Assembly: GCF_001751365.1 (NCBI RefSeq) | Contig: NZ_LJGT01000037.1 | Location: 798,795-862,794, forward strand | Direction of reading: 5' to 3' | DNA length: 64,000 bases | Source of the DNA: Streptomyces abyssalis | GTDB taxonomy: Bacteria; Actinomycetota; Actinomycetes; Streptomycetales; Streptomycetaceae | Position numbers and translations under genes: made by a program | Notes under the pieces: generated by a model | Seen by the model: the letters and a program-made list of their open reading frames with translations, nothing else | What the model was told of the DNA's origin: nothing | Database searches by the model: none | Shown here: in pieces, positions 31,344-40,008 of the stretch | How positions within the stretch are numbered: position 1 is the first letter of the stretch | How the letters are laid out: the number at the start of each line of letters is the position of its first letter

Positions 31344-32800
31344 ACGGGCCCGGCAGTGCCGCCGGGCCGCTGCCCGGAACAACCGGCCCGAGCGGGCCGC
31401 CCCGAGGAGGCGCAGGCATGAGCGCAGCCACAACCGGCTGGTACGCGGACGCGGACGGCGAAGCCGCCGGGACACCCCGGCTCCCGGAGCGCAGCCCCGA
31501 CGACTTCACCCTCGATCCCGTCGAGCGCGCCATAGCCGACATGGCCCTCGGACGGCCCGTCGTGGTCGTCGACGACGAGAACCGGGAGAACGAGGGCGAT
31601 CTGATCGTCGCCGCCGAGCGGATCACCCCGGAGGTCGTCGCCTTCATGATGAGCGAGTGCCGGGGCCTGATCTGCACACCCATGGAAGCCGCCGACCTGG
31701 ACCGGCTGGACCTGCCGCAGATGGTCGAGCGGAACTCCGAGGCGATGGGCACGGCATTCACCGTCTCCGTCGACGCGGTCCCCCAGCACGGCGTCACCAC
31801 CGGGATTTCCGCCGCCGACCGCGCCACCACCATCCGGCTGCTGGCCGATCCGGAGGCCGTCCCGTCGGACTTCGTACGGCCCGGGCACGCCTTCCCGCTG
31901 CGCGCCAAGCCCGGCGGCGTCCTGGCACGGGCCGGGCACACCGAGGCCGGGGTCGACCTGGCGCGGCTGGCCGGGCTGCGTCCCGCGGCCGCCATCGTCG
32001 AGATCGCCGGGGAGGACGGCACGATGCTGCGCCTGCCCGAACTCGTCCCCTTCGCCCGCAAGCACGGCCTCGCGGTGATCTCCATCGAGGACCTCATCGC
32101 CTACCGCGAGGCCCGCCCCGGCCTCCGGCGTGAGGAACCCGAGCCCGTCGTCCTTCCCGACGAGGCCCTCGTACGGCGTGAGGCCGTCACCCGGCTGCCC
32201 ACCCGCCACGGCGACTTCCGGGCGTACGGCTACCGCTCCACGGCCGACGGCGTCGAGCACATCGCCCTGGTCGCGGGAGACGTCTCGGACGCCGGCGGGG
32301 AGGACGTGCTGGTGCGGGTCCACTCCGAGTGCCTGACCGGCGACGTCTTCGGCTCGCTGCGCTGCGACTGCGGCCTGCAGCTGGAGGCGTCCCTGGAGCG
32401 GGTGCAGGCCGAGGGCCGCGGCGTGGTGGTGTACCTGCGCGGCCACGAGGGCCGCGGAATCGGGCTGCTGTCCAAGCTGCGCGCGTACGAGCTGCAGGAG
32501 CGCGGCCGCGACACCCTCGACGCCAACCTCGAACTGGGGCTGCCCGCCGACGCCCGCGACTACGCGGCCGCCGCGCGGATGCTCCACGACCTGGGCGTGC
32601 GGTCCGTGCGGCTGATGACCAACAACCCGGAGAAGTCCGAGGCGCTCGACCGCTGCGGGCTCCGCGTCGCGGAACGGGTGGTCATGCCCGTCGAGGCCGG
32701 CGAGCACAACCTGCACTACCTGCGGACCAAGCGCGACCGCATGGGCCACGACCTGCCGTGGCTGGAGGCGCAGCCCGCCTCGCCCTGCGGCAACCAGTGA
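31340..32800 (+). CDS. ribBA: Bifunctional DHBP synthase / GTP cyclohydrolase II RibBA
   Basis: About 486 residues. The N-terminal RibB half has [19 protein letters not shown] and [11 protein letters not shown] plus the [14 protein letters not shown] block, and makes 3,4-dihydroxy-2-butanone 4-phosphate from ribulose 5-phosphate. The C-terminal RibA half has the zinc cysteines in [18 protein letters not shown] and GHEGRGIGL, plus TNNPEK, and opens GTP. ATG 31340 overlaps the ribM stop (ATGA) and has AAGGAG. A second in-frame ATG at 31418 has an even better GAGGAGG site, so two N-termini may be made. The first 26 residues are Gly/Pro-rich. Confidence 0.95.
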   Translation: MNGPGSAAGPLPGTTGPSGPPRGGAGMSAATTGWYADADGEAAGTPRLPERSPDDFTLDPVERAIADMALGRPVVVVDDENRENEGDLIVAAERITPEVVAFMMSECRGLICTPMEAADLDRLDLPQMVERNSEAMGTAFTVSVDAVPQHGVTTGISAADRATTIRLLADPEAVPSDFVRPGHAFPLRAKPGGVLARAGHTEAGVDLARLAGLRPAAAIVEIAGEDGTMLRLPELVPFARKHGLAVISIEDLIAYREARPGLRREEPEPVVLPDEALVRREAVTRLPTRHGDFRAYGYRSTADGVEHIALVAGDVSDAGGEDVLVRVHSECLTGDVFGSLRCDCGLQLEASLERVQAEGRGVVVYLRGHEGRGIGLLSKLRAYELQERGRDTLDANLELGLPADARDYAAAARMLHDLGVRSVRLMTNNPEKSEALDRCGLRVAERVVMPVEAGEHNLHYLRTKRDRMGHDLPWLEAQPASPCGNQ

Positions 32801-32886
32801 ACGCCTGACGGCGACGGCGACGACGCCGACACGTCAACGGCGTCGACGGCACAGAGACGACAGCGGATGAGGCAAGGAGCGAGAAC

Positions 32887-33360
32887 GTGAGCGGCAAGGG
32901 CTCTCCCGAAGTGAGCGTGCAGGAGTGCGGCGATCTGCGCGTGGCGGTGGTCGCGGCGCAGTGGCACGACACCGTGATGGCCGGTCTCGTGGCCGGCGCC
33001 ATGCGGGCCGCACGTGAGCTGGGCACCGGCGAACCGGCACTGCTGCGCGTCCCCGGCAGCTTCGAACTGCCCGTCGCGGCCAGGGCTCTGGCCCGGGCAG
33101 GCTATGACGCGGTCGTCGCACTCGGCGTCGTCATCCGCGGCGGTACGCCGCACTTCGACTACGTCTGCCAGGGGGTCACCCAGGGCCTGACCCAGGTCGG
33201 CGTCGAGACCGGCGTCCCCGTCGGCTTCGGGGTCCTCACCTGTGACAACGAGGAACAGGCCCTCGACCGCGCCGGGCTGGAGGGTTCCTCCGAGGACAAG
33301 GGACACGAGGCCACGACCGCCGCCGTGGCGACGGCGGCCGCGCTGCGCTCCGTGGTGTGA
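32887..33360 (+). CDS. ribH: 6,7-dimethyl-8-ribityllumazine synthase
   Basis: A 157-residue lumazine synthase. The usual blocks are present: [10 protein letters not shown] near the N-terminus, the [14 protein letters not shown] substrate loop, [14 protein letters not shown] with the catalytic His, and [21 protein letters not shown]. It condenses the RibD-branch amine with the RibB product. GTG 32887 has AAGGAG. It is the last gene of the riboflavin operon, 86 bases after ribBA; hisE follows 60 bases later behind its own likely promoter. Confidence 0.97.
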   Translation: MSGKGSPEVSVQECGDLRVAVVAAQWHDTVMAGLVAGAMRAARELGTGEPALLRVPGSFELPVAARALARAGYDAVVALGVVIRGGTPHFDYVCQGVTQGLTQVGVETGVPVGFGVLTCDNEEQALDRAGLEGSSEDKGHEATTAAVATAAALRSVV

Positions 33361-33404
33361 GCGGACCGGCCGACCCGGGCGCAGGAGGCCGCCGCACCTC
33401 CACG

Positions 33405-33410
33405 TAGAGT
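33405..33410 (+). promoter_or_regulatory. Candidate -10 box of hisE
   Basis: TAGAGT followed by ten bases before the hisE ATG, with only a weak GGGA upstream of the start. A transcript starting about seven bases after this box would have a leader of three or four bases. This would let the his genes be expressed apart from the riboflavin operon. Confidence 0.4.
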
Positions 33411-33420
33411 TGGGAACACC

Positions 33421-33693
33421 ATGGCGAACAAGACATTCGAGGAGCTCTTCGCCGAGCTCCAGGACAAGGCCGCCAACGGCGACCCCATCACCTCGCGCAC
33501 GGCTGAACTGGCCGCCCAGGGCGTGCACTCCATCGGCAAGAAGATCGTCGAGGAGGCCGCCGAGGTGTGGATGGCGGCCGAGTACGAGGGCGACGAGCGC
33601 ACCGCGGAGGAGATCTCGCAGCTCCTCTACCATCTGCAGGTCCTGATGATCGCCCGCGGCGTCAGCCTTGAGGACGTATACGCTCATCTCTGA
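33421..33693 (+). CDS. hisE: Phosphoribosyl-ATP diphosphatase
   Basis: A 90-residue HisE with the all-helical MazG-like fold: [13 protein letters not shown], the [16 protein letters not shown] block (EExxE metal site) and [17 protein letters not shown]. It removes pyrophosphate from phosphoribosyl-ATP in the second step of histidine synthesis. hisG, which makes the substrate, follows 114 bases downstream on the same strand. This separate hisE-hisG pair, away from the main his genes, is usual in actinomycetes. Confidence 0.97.
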   Translation: MANKTFEELFAELQDKAANGDPITSRTAELAAQGVHSIGKKIVEEAAEVWMAAEYEGDERTAEEISQLLYHLQVLMIARGVSLEDVYAHL

Positions 33694-33807
33694 GCCGCCC
33701 GGACGCCCGCACACGGCTCCGATCCCCGGTTCCCCGCACATCCCGCCGCACGCCCGTCCCGCCCTCCCCACCTGCTTCACGTCTCCCGAGCAAAGGAAGC
33801 CCGCACC

Positions 33808-34656
33808 ATGCTGCGCATCGCCGTCCCCAACAAGGGTTCACTCTCCGAGCCTGCGGCGGAGATGCTCCATGAGGCCGGTTACAGGCAGCGCAAGGACCGG
33901 CGCGAACTGGTGCTGACGGACAGCGAGAACGACGTCGAGTTCTTCTTCCTTCGCCCCCGCGACATCGCCGTCTACGTCGGTTCCGGCAAGCTCGACATCG
34001 GCATCACCGGACGGGACCTGCTGCTCGACTCCGGGGCGCAGGCCGAGGAGATCCTCCAACTCGGCTTCGCCGGCTCGACCTTCCGCTACGCCACCCGCCC
34101 CGGCACAGCCAAGGACGTCAGCGAGTTCGGCGGCATGACGGTGGCCACGTCCTTCGCGGGCATCGTCCGCAGCCACCTCGCCGAACACGGCGTGGAGGCG
34201 TCCGTCGTGCACCTCGACGGCGCCGTGGAGACGGCCATCCAGCTCGGCGTCGCCGAAGTCGTCGCCGACGTCGTGGAGACGGGCAGCACCCTGCGCAACG
34301 CCGGACTCGAGATCATCAGCGAGCCGATCCTGCACTCCGAGGCCGTGGTCGTACGCGGCACCGACGCCTCCGGCGACGACCCGAAGGTCGGCCAGTTCCT
34401 CCGTCGCATGCAGGGCGTCCTCGTGGCCCGCCGGTACGTGATGATGGACTACGACATCCGCGCCGAGCACCTGGAGCAGGCCGTCGCCCTCACGCCCGGC
34501 CTGGAGTCGCCCACCGTGTCCCCGCTGCACGACCAGGGCTGGGTCGCCGTACGCTCCATGGTGCGTACGAAGGAGGCGCAGCGGATCATGGACGACCTCT
34601 ACGAGCTGGGCGCCCGCGCCATCCTCACCACCGGCATCCACGCCTGCCGCCTCTGA
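33808..34656 (+). CDS. hisG: ATP phosphoribosyltransferase (long form)
   Basis: A 282-residue HisG of the long class, which needs no HisZ subunit. The N-terminal LRIAVPNKGSLSEPA strand, FFLRPRDIAVYVGSGKLDIG and the PRPP loop in VADVVETGSTLRNAGLEII are present. Residues about 210-282 form the ACT-like regulatory domain that senses histidine (MMDYDIRAEHLEQAVAL to TTGIHACRL). It catalyses the first, feedback-inhibited step of histidine biosynthesis. The AAAGGAAG site precedes the ATG. Confidence 0.97.
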   Translation: MLRIAVPNKGSLSEPAAEMLHEAGYRQRKDRRELVLTDSENDVEFFFLRPRDIAVYVGSGKLDIGITGRDLLLDSGAQAEEILQLGFAGSTFRYATRPGTAKDVSEFGGMTVATSFAGIVRSHLAEHGVEASVVHLDGAVETAIQLGVAEVVADVVETGSTLRNAGLEIISEPILHSEAVVVRGTDASGDDPKVGQFLRRMQGVLVARRYVMMDYDIRAEHLEQAVALTPGLESPTVSPLHDQGWVAVRSMVRTKEAQRIMDDLYELGARAILTTGIHACRL

Positions 34657-34685
34657 TCCGCCGAGCGCACCCCAGGAGGATCCGG

Positions 34686-35132
34686 ATGTCCGAACTGCCC
34701 GCTCTGCCCGTCACGTTCCGTCCGAACCGCACGCGGGCCGTTCTCATCACCGTCGGTGTCGCGCTCTTCGCCGTTCTCACGGTGGTCGCGCTGACGCTGC
34801 CGTCCGCCGGCCCGGGGGAGCGGGTCACCTTCGTCTTCACGGGGCTGTGCTTCCTCGGCGTACTGCTCATGCTGTCGCGTCCGCATGTGACCGCCGACGA
34901 AAGCGGAGTCACCGTCGTCAACCTGACGACCAGGCGCCGCCTCGAATGGGCGGAAGTGCTGCGCGTCAACCTCCGCCAGGGCGACCCCTGGGTCAGCCTC
35001 GACCTCGCCGACGGCACGAGCCTCGCCGCCATGGGCATCCAGCCCGGAATCGCGAGGGAGCGGGCGATCGCCGACGCCGCCGCGCTGCGTGCGCTGGCGG
35101 AGAAGCACGGCACGGGAGAGACGGTGCGCTGA
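34686..35132 (+). CDS. PH domain-containing membrane protein
   Basis: A 148-residue protein with two N-terminal membrane helices (residues about 19-38 and 47-62) and a cytoplasmic bacterial PH-like domain (VTADESGVTVVNLTTRRRLEWAEVL), matching small actinobacterial PH-domain proteins. Function unknown. It follows hisG by 29 bases with an AGGAGG site and is probably cotranscribed with it; this hisG-PH pairing is common in streptomycetes but does not reveal a histidine role. The stop region contains a TGCGCTGA duplication. Confidence 0.85.
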   Translation: MSELPALPVTFRPNRTRAVLITVGVALFAVLTVVALTLPSAGPGERVTFVFTGLCFLGVLLMLSRPHVTADESGVTVVNLTTRRRLEWAEVLRVNLRQGDPWVSLDLADGTSLAAMGIQPGIARERAIADAAALRALAEKHGTGETVR

Positions 35133-35323
35133 TGCGCTGACGGGTGTCCCCGGCACGCCCCGCTGCGGAGCGGTCACAGCCTGCTGAGGATCCCGGGGCG
35201 GAACCGATTCGTCCGCCGGTTGCCTCTGCCGTGCGCCTCACGGACATGTTTACTCTGGTCGATACGGCGGACCCAGCCGCCCCCCACCGCGACCCGCTAC
35301 CCGAGGAGTGACCCCCGTCAGAG

Positions 35324-35386
35324 ATGGACGGATCGTCCTGTAGTACCTGCGCTGTGTCCCCCGCCCTCCGGGGAGACACAGCATGA
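35324..35386 (+). other. Possible leader ORF overlapping the CorC-family gene start
   Basis: ATG 35324 opens a 20-codon frame reading MDGSSCSTCAVSPALRGDTA and stops at a TGA (35384-35386) that overlaps the ATG of the next gene. It runs straight through the hairpin that buries that gene's ribosome binding site. If translated it would open the hairpin and re-deliver ribosomes. Against it, the nearest Shine-Dalgarno-like GAGGAG (35303-35308) is about 15 bases away, further than usual. Confidence 0.3.
35351..35382 (+). promoter_or_regulatory. Hairpin that sequesters the ribosome binding site of the CorC-family gene
   Basis: GCTGTGTC (35351-35358) pairs with GACACAGC (35375-35382), and after one bulged A (35374) five more pairs join 35359-35363 with 35369-35373 around a five-base loop. 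The 13-pair stem ends on the base just before the ATG at 35383. The only Shine-Dalgarno candidate, GGGGAG (35370-35375), lies wholly in its 3' arm. Strong structures are common in GC-rich DNA, but this placement is exact. Confidence 0.6.
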
Positions 35387-36768
35387 CCCTTTCGCTCGCA
35401 CTCCTCGCCGCCGCGTTCGTGCTGATCCTCGCCAACGGCTTCTTCGTCGCCGCGGAGTTCGGCCTCGTCACGGTCGAGCGGCCGGAAGCCGAACGGGCCG
35501 CCGCCGAGGGCGACCGCCGCGCCCGCGCCGTCACCTCGGCCCTGCGTGAGCTCTCCTTCCAGCTCTCCGGCACACAGCTCGGCATCACGATCACCTCACT
35601 CGTGGTCGGCATGCTCTGCGAACCGGCCCTCGCGCATCTGCTGAGCGCTCCGCTGACGGCCGCGGGTCTGCCCGAGGGAGCCGTGCACGGTACGGCCGTC
35701 ACCATCGGCATGCTCGTCGCCTCCGCCGTGCAGATGGTCATCGGCGAGCTCGTGCCGAAGAACTGGGCCGTCTCCCGGCCGCTGGCCGTGGCACGCTTCG
35801 TCGCCCGGCCGCAGCGGCTCTTCTCCACCGCGTTCCGGCCCGTGATCACGCTGCTCAACGCCCTCGCCAACCGCATCGTCCGCGCGTTCGGCGTCCAGCC
35901 CGCCGAGGAGCTGGCATCCGCCCGCACACCGGGGGAGCTGGTCTCGCTCGCCAGGCACTCCGCGAAGGCGGGAGCCATCGAGCAGGACACCGCCGACCTC
36001 TTCGTACGGACGCTCTCCCTGGCGGGCCTGACCGCGCAGCACGTGATGACACCGCGGGTACGGGTGAGCGCGCTGCAGACCGGCGCCACGGCGGAGGACG
36101 TCGTCAACCTGACCCGAGCCACCGGCCTTTCCCGCTTCCCCGTCTGCCGTGAACGTCTCGACGAGATCACCGGCACCGCGCACCTCAAGGACGCCCTGGC
36201 CGTCCCCGCGCAGGAACGGCTGCGCACCCCCGTCGACGACATCACCGCCCCCGCTCTGCTGGTCCCGGAGACGCTGCCCGTGCAGCCGCTGCTGGAGCGT
36301 CTGCGCAGCGAGGCGCCCATCGCGGTCGTCGTCGACGAGTACGGCGGTACGGCGGGAGTGGTCACCCTGGAGGACATCGTCGAGGAGCTCGTCGGCGAAG
36401 TACGCGACGAGCACGACGAGCACGACCTGCCGGCGCTCGCCCCCGCCGCGCCCGACCCGGAGGGCCGTCCCGCCTGGGACGCCGACGGAGGCTGCCGCGT
36501 CGACGTGCTGCGCCGCATCGGCCTCGACGCACCGGACGGCCCGTACGAGACCGTTGCGGGCCTCGTCGCCGACCGCCTCGGCCGCATTCCCGCACCCGGC
36601 GACACCGCGCACCTTCCCGGCGGCACCGGCGGGCCGGACTGGCAGCTGAGGGTCCGGCTCGTCGACCACCACCGCGCCGAGCGTGTCCGGATCGTACGGA
36701 CCGGGGAGAACGGGCGCGGCGTGCCACCGCCCCCCCGGGCCGTGCCCGCGGAGAGGATCGTGCGGTGA
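35383..36768 (+). CDS. Hemolysin C/CorC family membrane protein (CNNM-CBS-CorC)
   Basis: A 461-residue protein with an N-terminal CNNM/DUF21 domain of about four helices (residues 1-190, LALLAAAFVLILANGFFVAAEFG), two CBS domains (about 205-330, with VMTPRVRVSALQ and VVDEYGGTAGVVTLEDIVEELVGEV), and a C-terminal CorC_HlyC domain (about 350-440). The name hemolysin is historical; CNNM proteins are linked to Mg2+ (and Co2+) efflux or sensing. Its start is masked by a hairpin. The last codons overlap the start of a second family member by four bases (GTGA). Confidence 0.92.
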   Translation: MTLSLALLAAAFVLILANGFFVAAEFGLVTVERPEAERAAAEGDRRARAVTSALRELSFQLSGTQLGITITSLVVGMLCEPALAHLLSAPLTAAGLPEGAVHGTAVTIGMLVASAVQMVIGELVPKNWAVSRPLAVARFVARPQRLFSTAFRPVITLLNALANRIVRAFGVQPAEELASARTPGELVSLARHSAKAGAIEQDTADLFVRTLSLAGLTAQHVMTPRVRVSALQTGATAEDVVNLTRATGLSRFPVCRERLDEITGTAHLKDALAVPAQERLRTPVDDITAPALLVPETLPVQPLLERLRSEAPIAVVVDEYGGTAGVVTLEDIVEELVGEVRDEHDEHDLPALAPAAPDPEGRPAWDADGGCRVDVLRRIGLDAPDGPYETVAGLVADRLGRIPAPGDTAHLPGGTGGPDWQLRVRLVDHHRAERVRIVRTGENGRGVPPPPRAVPAERIVR

Positions 36769-38018
36769 GCGCCCTCCAGCTCCTCTTCGCCGCACTGCTG
36801 GTGCTCGGCAACGGATTCTTCGTAGGGGCGGAGTTCGCGCTGGTCTCGGTGCGCCGCAGCCAGATCGAACCGCTCGCGGCGGCCGGATCGGCCCGCGCCC
36901 GCCGGGTGATGAAGGGCCTGCAGAACCTGCCGGAGATGATGGCCGCCGCGCAGTTCGGCATCACGGTGTGCTCGCTGACGCTCGGCGCCGTGGCGGAACC
37001 GACCATCGCCCATCTGCTGGAGCCCGTCTTCGACGCGGTGCGGCTGCCCGAAGCGCTGATCCACCCCGTCGGATACGTCGTGGCGCTGGCCGTCGTAGTC
37101 GTCTGCCATCTCGTCATCGGCGAGATGGTGCCGAAGAACCTCGCGATGGCGGCTCCGGAACGCACCGCGCTGTGGCTGAGTCCCGCCCTGGTCGCCTTCG
37201 CCCGGCTGTGCCGGCCGCTGACGGCGGGGCTCGGTGAGTGCTCCAAGGTCGTCCTGCGGCTCTTCCGCGTCGAGCCCAGGGACGAGGTGGAGGCCGCGTT
37301 CACCAGCGAACAGCTCACCCGTCTGCTCGCCGACTCCCGCCAGGCGGGACTGCTGGACCACGAGGAGCACGAACGCCTCTCCGACGCGCTCGAACTCGGA
37401 TCCCGTGCGGTGACGGACGTGCTCCTCGCCCGCCGGTCCCTGGTGACGGTGGGCCCCGGCGTCACACCCCGCCAGGTCGAGGAACTGACCGTGCGCACGG
37501 GCTACTCGCGCTTCCCGATCTGCGCGCCCGACGGCGCGTTCATGGGCTATCTGCACGTGAAGGACATACTCGACCTCACCGAGGACGACCGCGCCGTGCC
37601 GCAGCATCTGTGGCGTGCCATGACCACACTGCGTGCCGAACTCCCCCTGGACGACGCCCTCGCCGCGATGCGGGGCGCGGCCTCGCACCTCGCCGCCGTG
37701 GCGGACGCCTCGGGACGGGTGCTGGGAGTGGTGGCCCTGGAGGACGTGCTGGAGATGCTCGTCGGCGAAGTGCACGACCCGGCGCACGAGTCGGCGGGCG
37801 CACCCCCGCAGCAGCGGAGCGGGGGAGGGGCGGCCGGCACCGCGGACACCGGGGAGAGCGAGGTCTCTTCCCCCTCCGCCGGTACGGCGGAGGGGGAAGT
37901 GGCGGCCGCGGGAACGGAGGCGGCGGAGGAGGAGCCGGTCAGGACAGCGGAGGCGGCAGGTCCGGACGCGGACCGTCCGGGCCCCGGCCGGAGAGCACCT
38001 CACCGTACGCCTGCATGA
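36765..38018 (+). CDS. Hemolysin C/CorC family membrane protein, second copy lacking the CorC_HlyC domain
   Basis: A 417-residue paralogue of the upstream gene, with CNNM/DUF21 helices (residues 1-190, LLVLGNGFFVGAEFALVSVRR) and a CBS pair ending at VVALEDVLEMLVGEVHD. Instead of the CorC_HlyC domain it ends in about 75 residues of Ala/Gly/Glu-rich disorder. The pair is cotranscribed and may form heterodimers in the membrane; CNNM proteins are dimers. The 3' end overlaps the convergent AAA+ gene by 80 bases, so part of the disordered tail is encoded opposite that gene. Confidence 0.9.
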   Translation: MSALQLLFAALLVLGNGFFVGAEFALVSVRRSQIEPLAAAGSARARRVMKGLQNLPEMMAAAQFGITVCSLTLGAVAEPTIAHLLEPVFDAVRLPEALIHPVGYVVALAVVVVCHLVIGEMVPKNLAMAAPERTALWLSPALVAFARLCRPLTAGLGECSKVVLRLFRVEPRDEVEAAFTSEQLTRLLADSRQAGLLDHEEHERLSDALELGSRAVTDVLLARRSLVTVGPGVTPRQVEELTVRTGYSRFPICAPDGAFMGYLHVKDILDLTEDDRAVPQHLWRAMTTLRAELPLDDALAAMRGAASHLAAVADASGRVLGVVALEDVLEMLVGEVHDPAHESAGAPPQQRSGGGAAGTADTGESEVSSPSAGTAEGEVAAAGTEAAEEEPVRTAEAAGPDADRPGPGRRAPHRTPA

Positions 38019-40008
38019 GGTCCGGAAGCCGGAGGGTGGCCAGATCGTCCCGCGTCGGTGTGCCCGGGTAGCCGGAGAGCCGCAGGTCGCGGTACGCGCA
38101 GCTCTTCTCGTACAGAGTGCGCAGGAAGCGGCCGTTGCCCAGCTCGTCGACCCAGCCCTGGTCGACGACGTGCCCGCTGATGCTGCGCATCTCCTCCAGG
38201 CTCTCCTCGTCCCACACGTCGCCGTTCTCGGCGGCCAGGACCTCGCCGATCGCGGTCAGTTCCAGCGGCCGGTAGCTGGGGAAGTCGACGCGCGTCGTGA
38301 AGCGCGAGGAAAGCCCCGGGTTGGCGGCCAGCAGCCGGTCCATGCCCTCGCGGTAGCCGGCGAGGATCACCACGAGCTGGTCCCGGTTGTCCTCCGCGCG
38401 CTTCAGCAGCACCTGCAGGGCCTCGTCGCCGTACGCGTCGCCCTTGCTGTAGCCGGAGTTGGACAGGGCGTACGCCTCGTCGACGAAGAGGACGCCGCCC
38501 ATGGCCGAGTCGATGAGCTCGTTGGCCTTCACGGCCGTCTGACCGAGGAACTCGCCTACCAGATCGGCCCGTTGGGCCTCCACGAGATGGTCGCCGCCCA
38601 AGAGTCCCAGCGCGTAGAACGCGCGGCCGAGTATGCGTGCCACCGTCGTCTTGCCCGTACCCGACGGGCCCGAGAAGACGAAGTGGCGCTTCGGCGGCTG
38701 CACCGGCAGGCCCTGCGCGGCACGCAGCCGCGCCATGTGCAGCTGGGCCGAGAGGGCACGCACCTGCCGCTTGACGGGCTCCAGGCCCACCATCCGCTCC
38801 AGCTCTTCCAGCGCCTGGGCCAGCAGCACCGGGTCGGAGGGCCCGGTCAGCACCCGGTCGGCCGCCGTGCCGGCGGTGTGCGGCACCATCCGGTCCCGTA
38901 CGGCGTCGGAGTCGACCCGTACCGGCTCCGCCGGATCGCCCGAGTCCTCCAGGCGCAGCGCGTCCGCGCCGGGATCGACGTCCGGGTCGGCGCTCTCCGC
39001 CGGGTCGGGCACGACGGGACCGCCCGGCCCGTCGAGGCCGGAGGCGCCCTTGGTGACACCGGGCCCGCCGTCCGCTGCGGCGGGCTCTGCGCCGGCGGGC
39101 TGCTCCGCCGTCTCGGTGCCCGTCTCGAAGGGGGCGTCCAGCCCTTCCAGGCCGTCGGGTCCCATCCGGCCCCCGGCGCCCGTGTCGGTACCGGCGAGCG
39201 TGACGGCCGCCGCCAGGTCGCCGTTGTCGCCGAGGCCGTCGCCCTCGGCGATCGTGGTGAGCCGCGCGGCCGTGTCCATGAACGCCGGGTCGATGCGGTG
39301 CACCGCGCGGTACAGCGGCAGGGCGGCGGCGCTGCGCCCGGTGCCCTCGCGGGCGCGTGCGAGCCAGTAGCGCAGCTCCTTGCGCTGCGGCTGCTCGCTG
39401 CGGCAGCGCATCAGAGCGGCCGCCAGCAGCGGTTCCGCCTGCCCGTACATCTCCAGACGCACCCGCGCCATCCCCGCGAACAGCCCCGCCTCTATGCCCA
39501 GCAGAGCGTCGTCGACGAGAGGTTCGGTGTGCGCCACCAGGCGCTCCCAGTCCTTGGCGAGGTAAGCGCGGCACGCGTGGAGGAACCGCACCTGAGGGTC
39601 GGTCTCCACGGGGGGACAGTCCGCGAGCGCCCTGTCCAGCTCGGCGACGTGCCGTCCGTCCAGCCAGTGCGACGCGTGCGCCAGCAGCAGATCACGGTCG
39701 CTCTCCAGCACCGGCTGCACCCACCACCCCAGCCAGTACCAGGAGTTGAGGTTACGGGCGTGCCGGGAGCGCTGTTCGCCGAAGCGGCCGCGGTTCTGGT
39801 ACATGCGCAGCAGCGCCGTGGCGGTGTCGGCGCGCAGCGCGTGCAGCCCCAGCCAGCCGTCGGCCATGCCGGGGTCGAGCCGCACCGCCGTGTGGAACTC
39901 CTCCTCGGCCTGGGCGTACTGGCCGACGGTGTAGGCGTCCACGCCCCGCAGCCAGGCAAGGTCGGCAGGGGTGTGCAGATGCGGGCCGCCCTGCGTGCCG
40001 TAATCCAT
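37939..40008 (-). CDS. AAA+ ATPase with TPR-like N-terminal domain (EccA/CbxX family)
   Basis: About 689 residues. The N-terminal helical repeat region (1-290) resembles the TPR domain of EccA, the AAA+ ATPase of type VII secretion. An acidic Pro/Gly linker (about 295-410) leads to a CbxX/CfqX-type AAA+ module: Walker A GPSGTGKTT, Walker B GGVLFVDEAYAL, VILAGYREGMDRLL and arginine-finger region NPGLSSRF. No other ESX gene is in the window, so the partner is unknown. ATG 40008 follows a GGGGGA site. A large upstream extension in frame is not supported. Confidence 0.88.
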   Translation of the reverse strand: MDYGTQGGPHLHTPADLAWLRGVDAYTVGQYAQAEEEFHTAVRLDPGMADGWLGLHALRADTATALLRMYQNRGRFGEQRSRHARNLNSWYWLGWWVQPVLESDRDLLLAHASHWLDGRHVAELDRALADCPPVETDPQVRFLHACRAYLAKDWERLVAHTEPLVDDALLGIEAGLFAGMARVRLEMYGQAEPLLAAALMRCRSEQPQRKELRYWLARAREGTGRSAAALPLYRAVHRIDPAFMDTAARLTTIAEGDGLGDNGDLAAAVTLAGTDTGAGGRMGPDGLEGLDAPFETGTETAEQPAGAEPAAADGGPGVTKGASGLDGPGGPVVPDPAESADPDVDPGADALRLEDSGDPAEPVRVDSDAVRDRMVPHTAGTAADRVLTGPSDPVLLAQALEELERMVGLEPVKRQVRALSAQLHMARLRAAQGLPVQPPKRHFVFSGPSGTGKTTVARILGRAFYALGLLGGDHLVEAQRADLVGEFLGQTAVKANELIDSAMGGVLFVDEAYALSNSGYSKGDAYGDEALQVLLKRAEDNRDQLVVILAGYREGMDRLLAANPGLSSRFTTRVDFPSYRPLELTAIGEVLAAENGDVWDEESLEEMRSISGHVVDQGWVDELGNGRFLRTLYEKSCAYRDLRLSGYPGTPTRDDLATLRLPDLMQAYGEVLSGRGPDGPRPDLPPPLS

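Noticed and set aside
35308..35343. GTG-started 11-codon leader ORF before the CorC-family gene
   Set aside because: The GAGGA sequence directly abuts the GTG with no spacing, so initiation is unlikely. The ATG at 35324 was kept instead as a weaker possibility.
35141..35382. Known metal riboswitch (M-box or yybP-ykoY type) before the CorC-family gene
   Set aside because: I could not find the conserved core sequences of either class; only the RBS-masking hairpin is supported.
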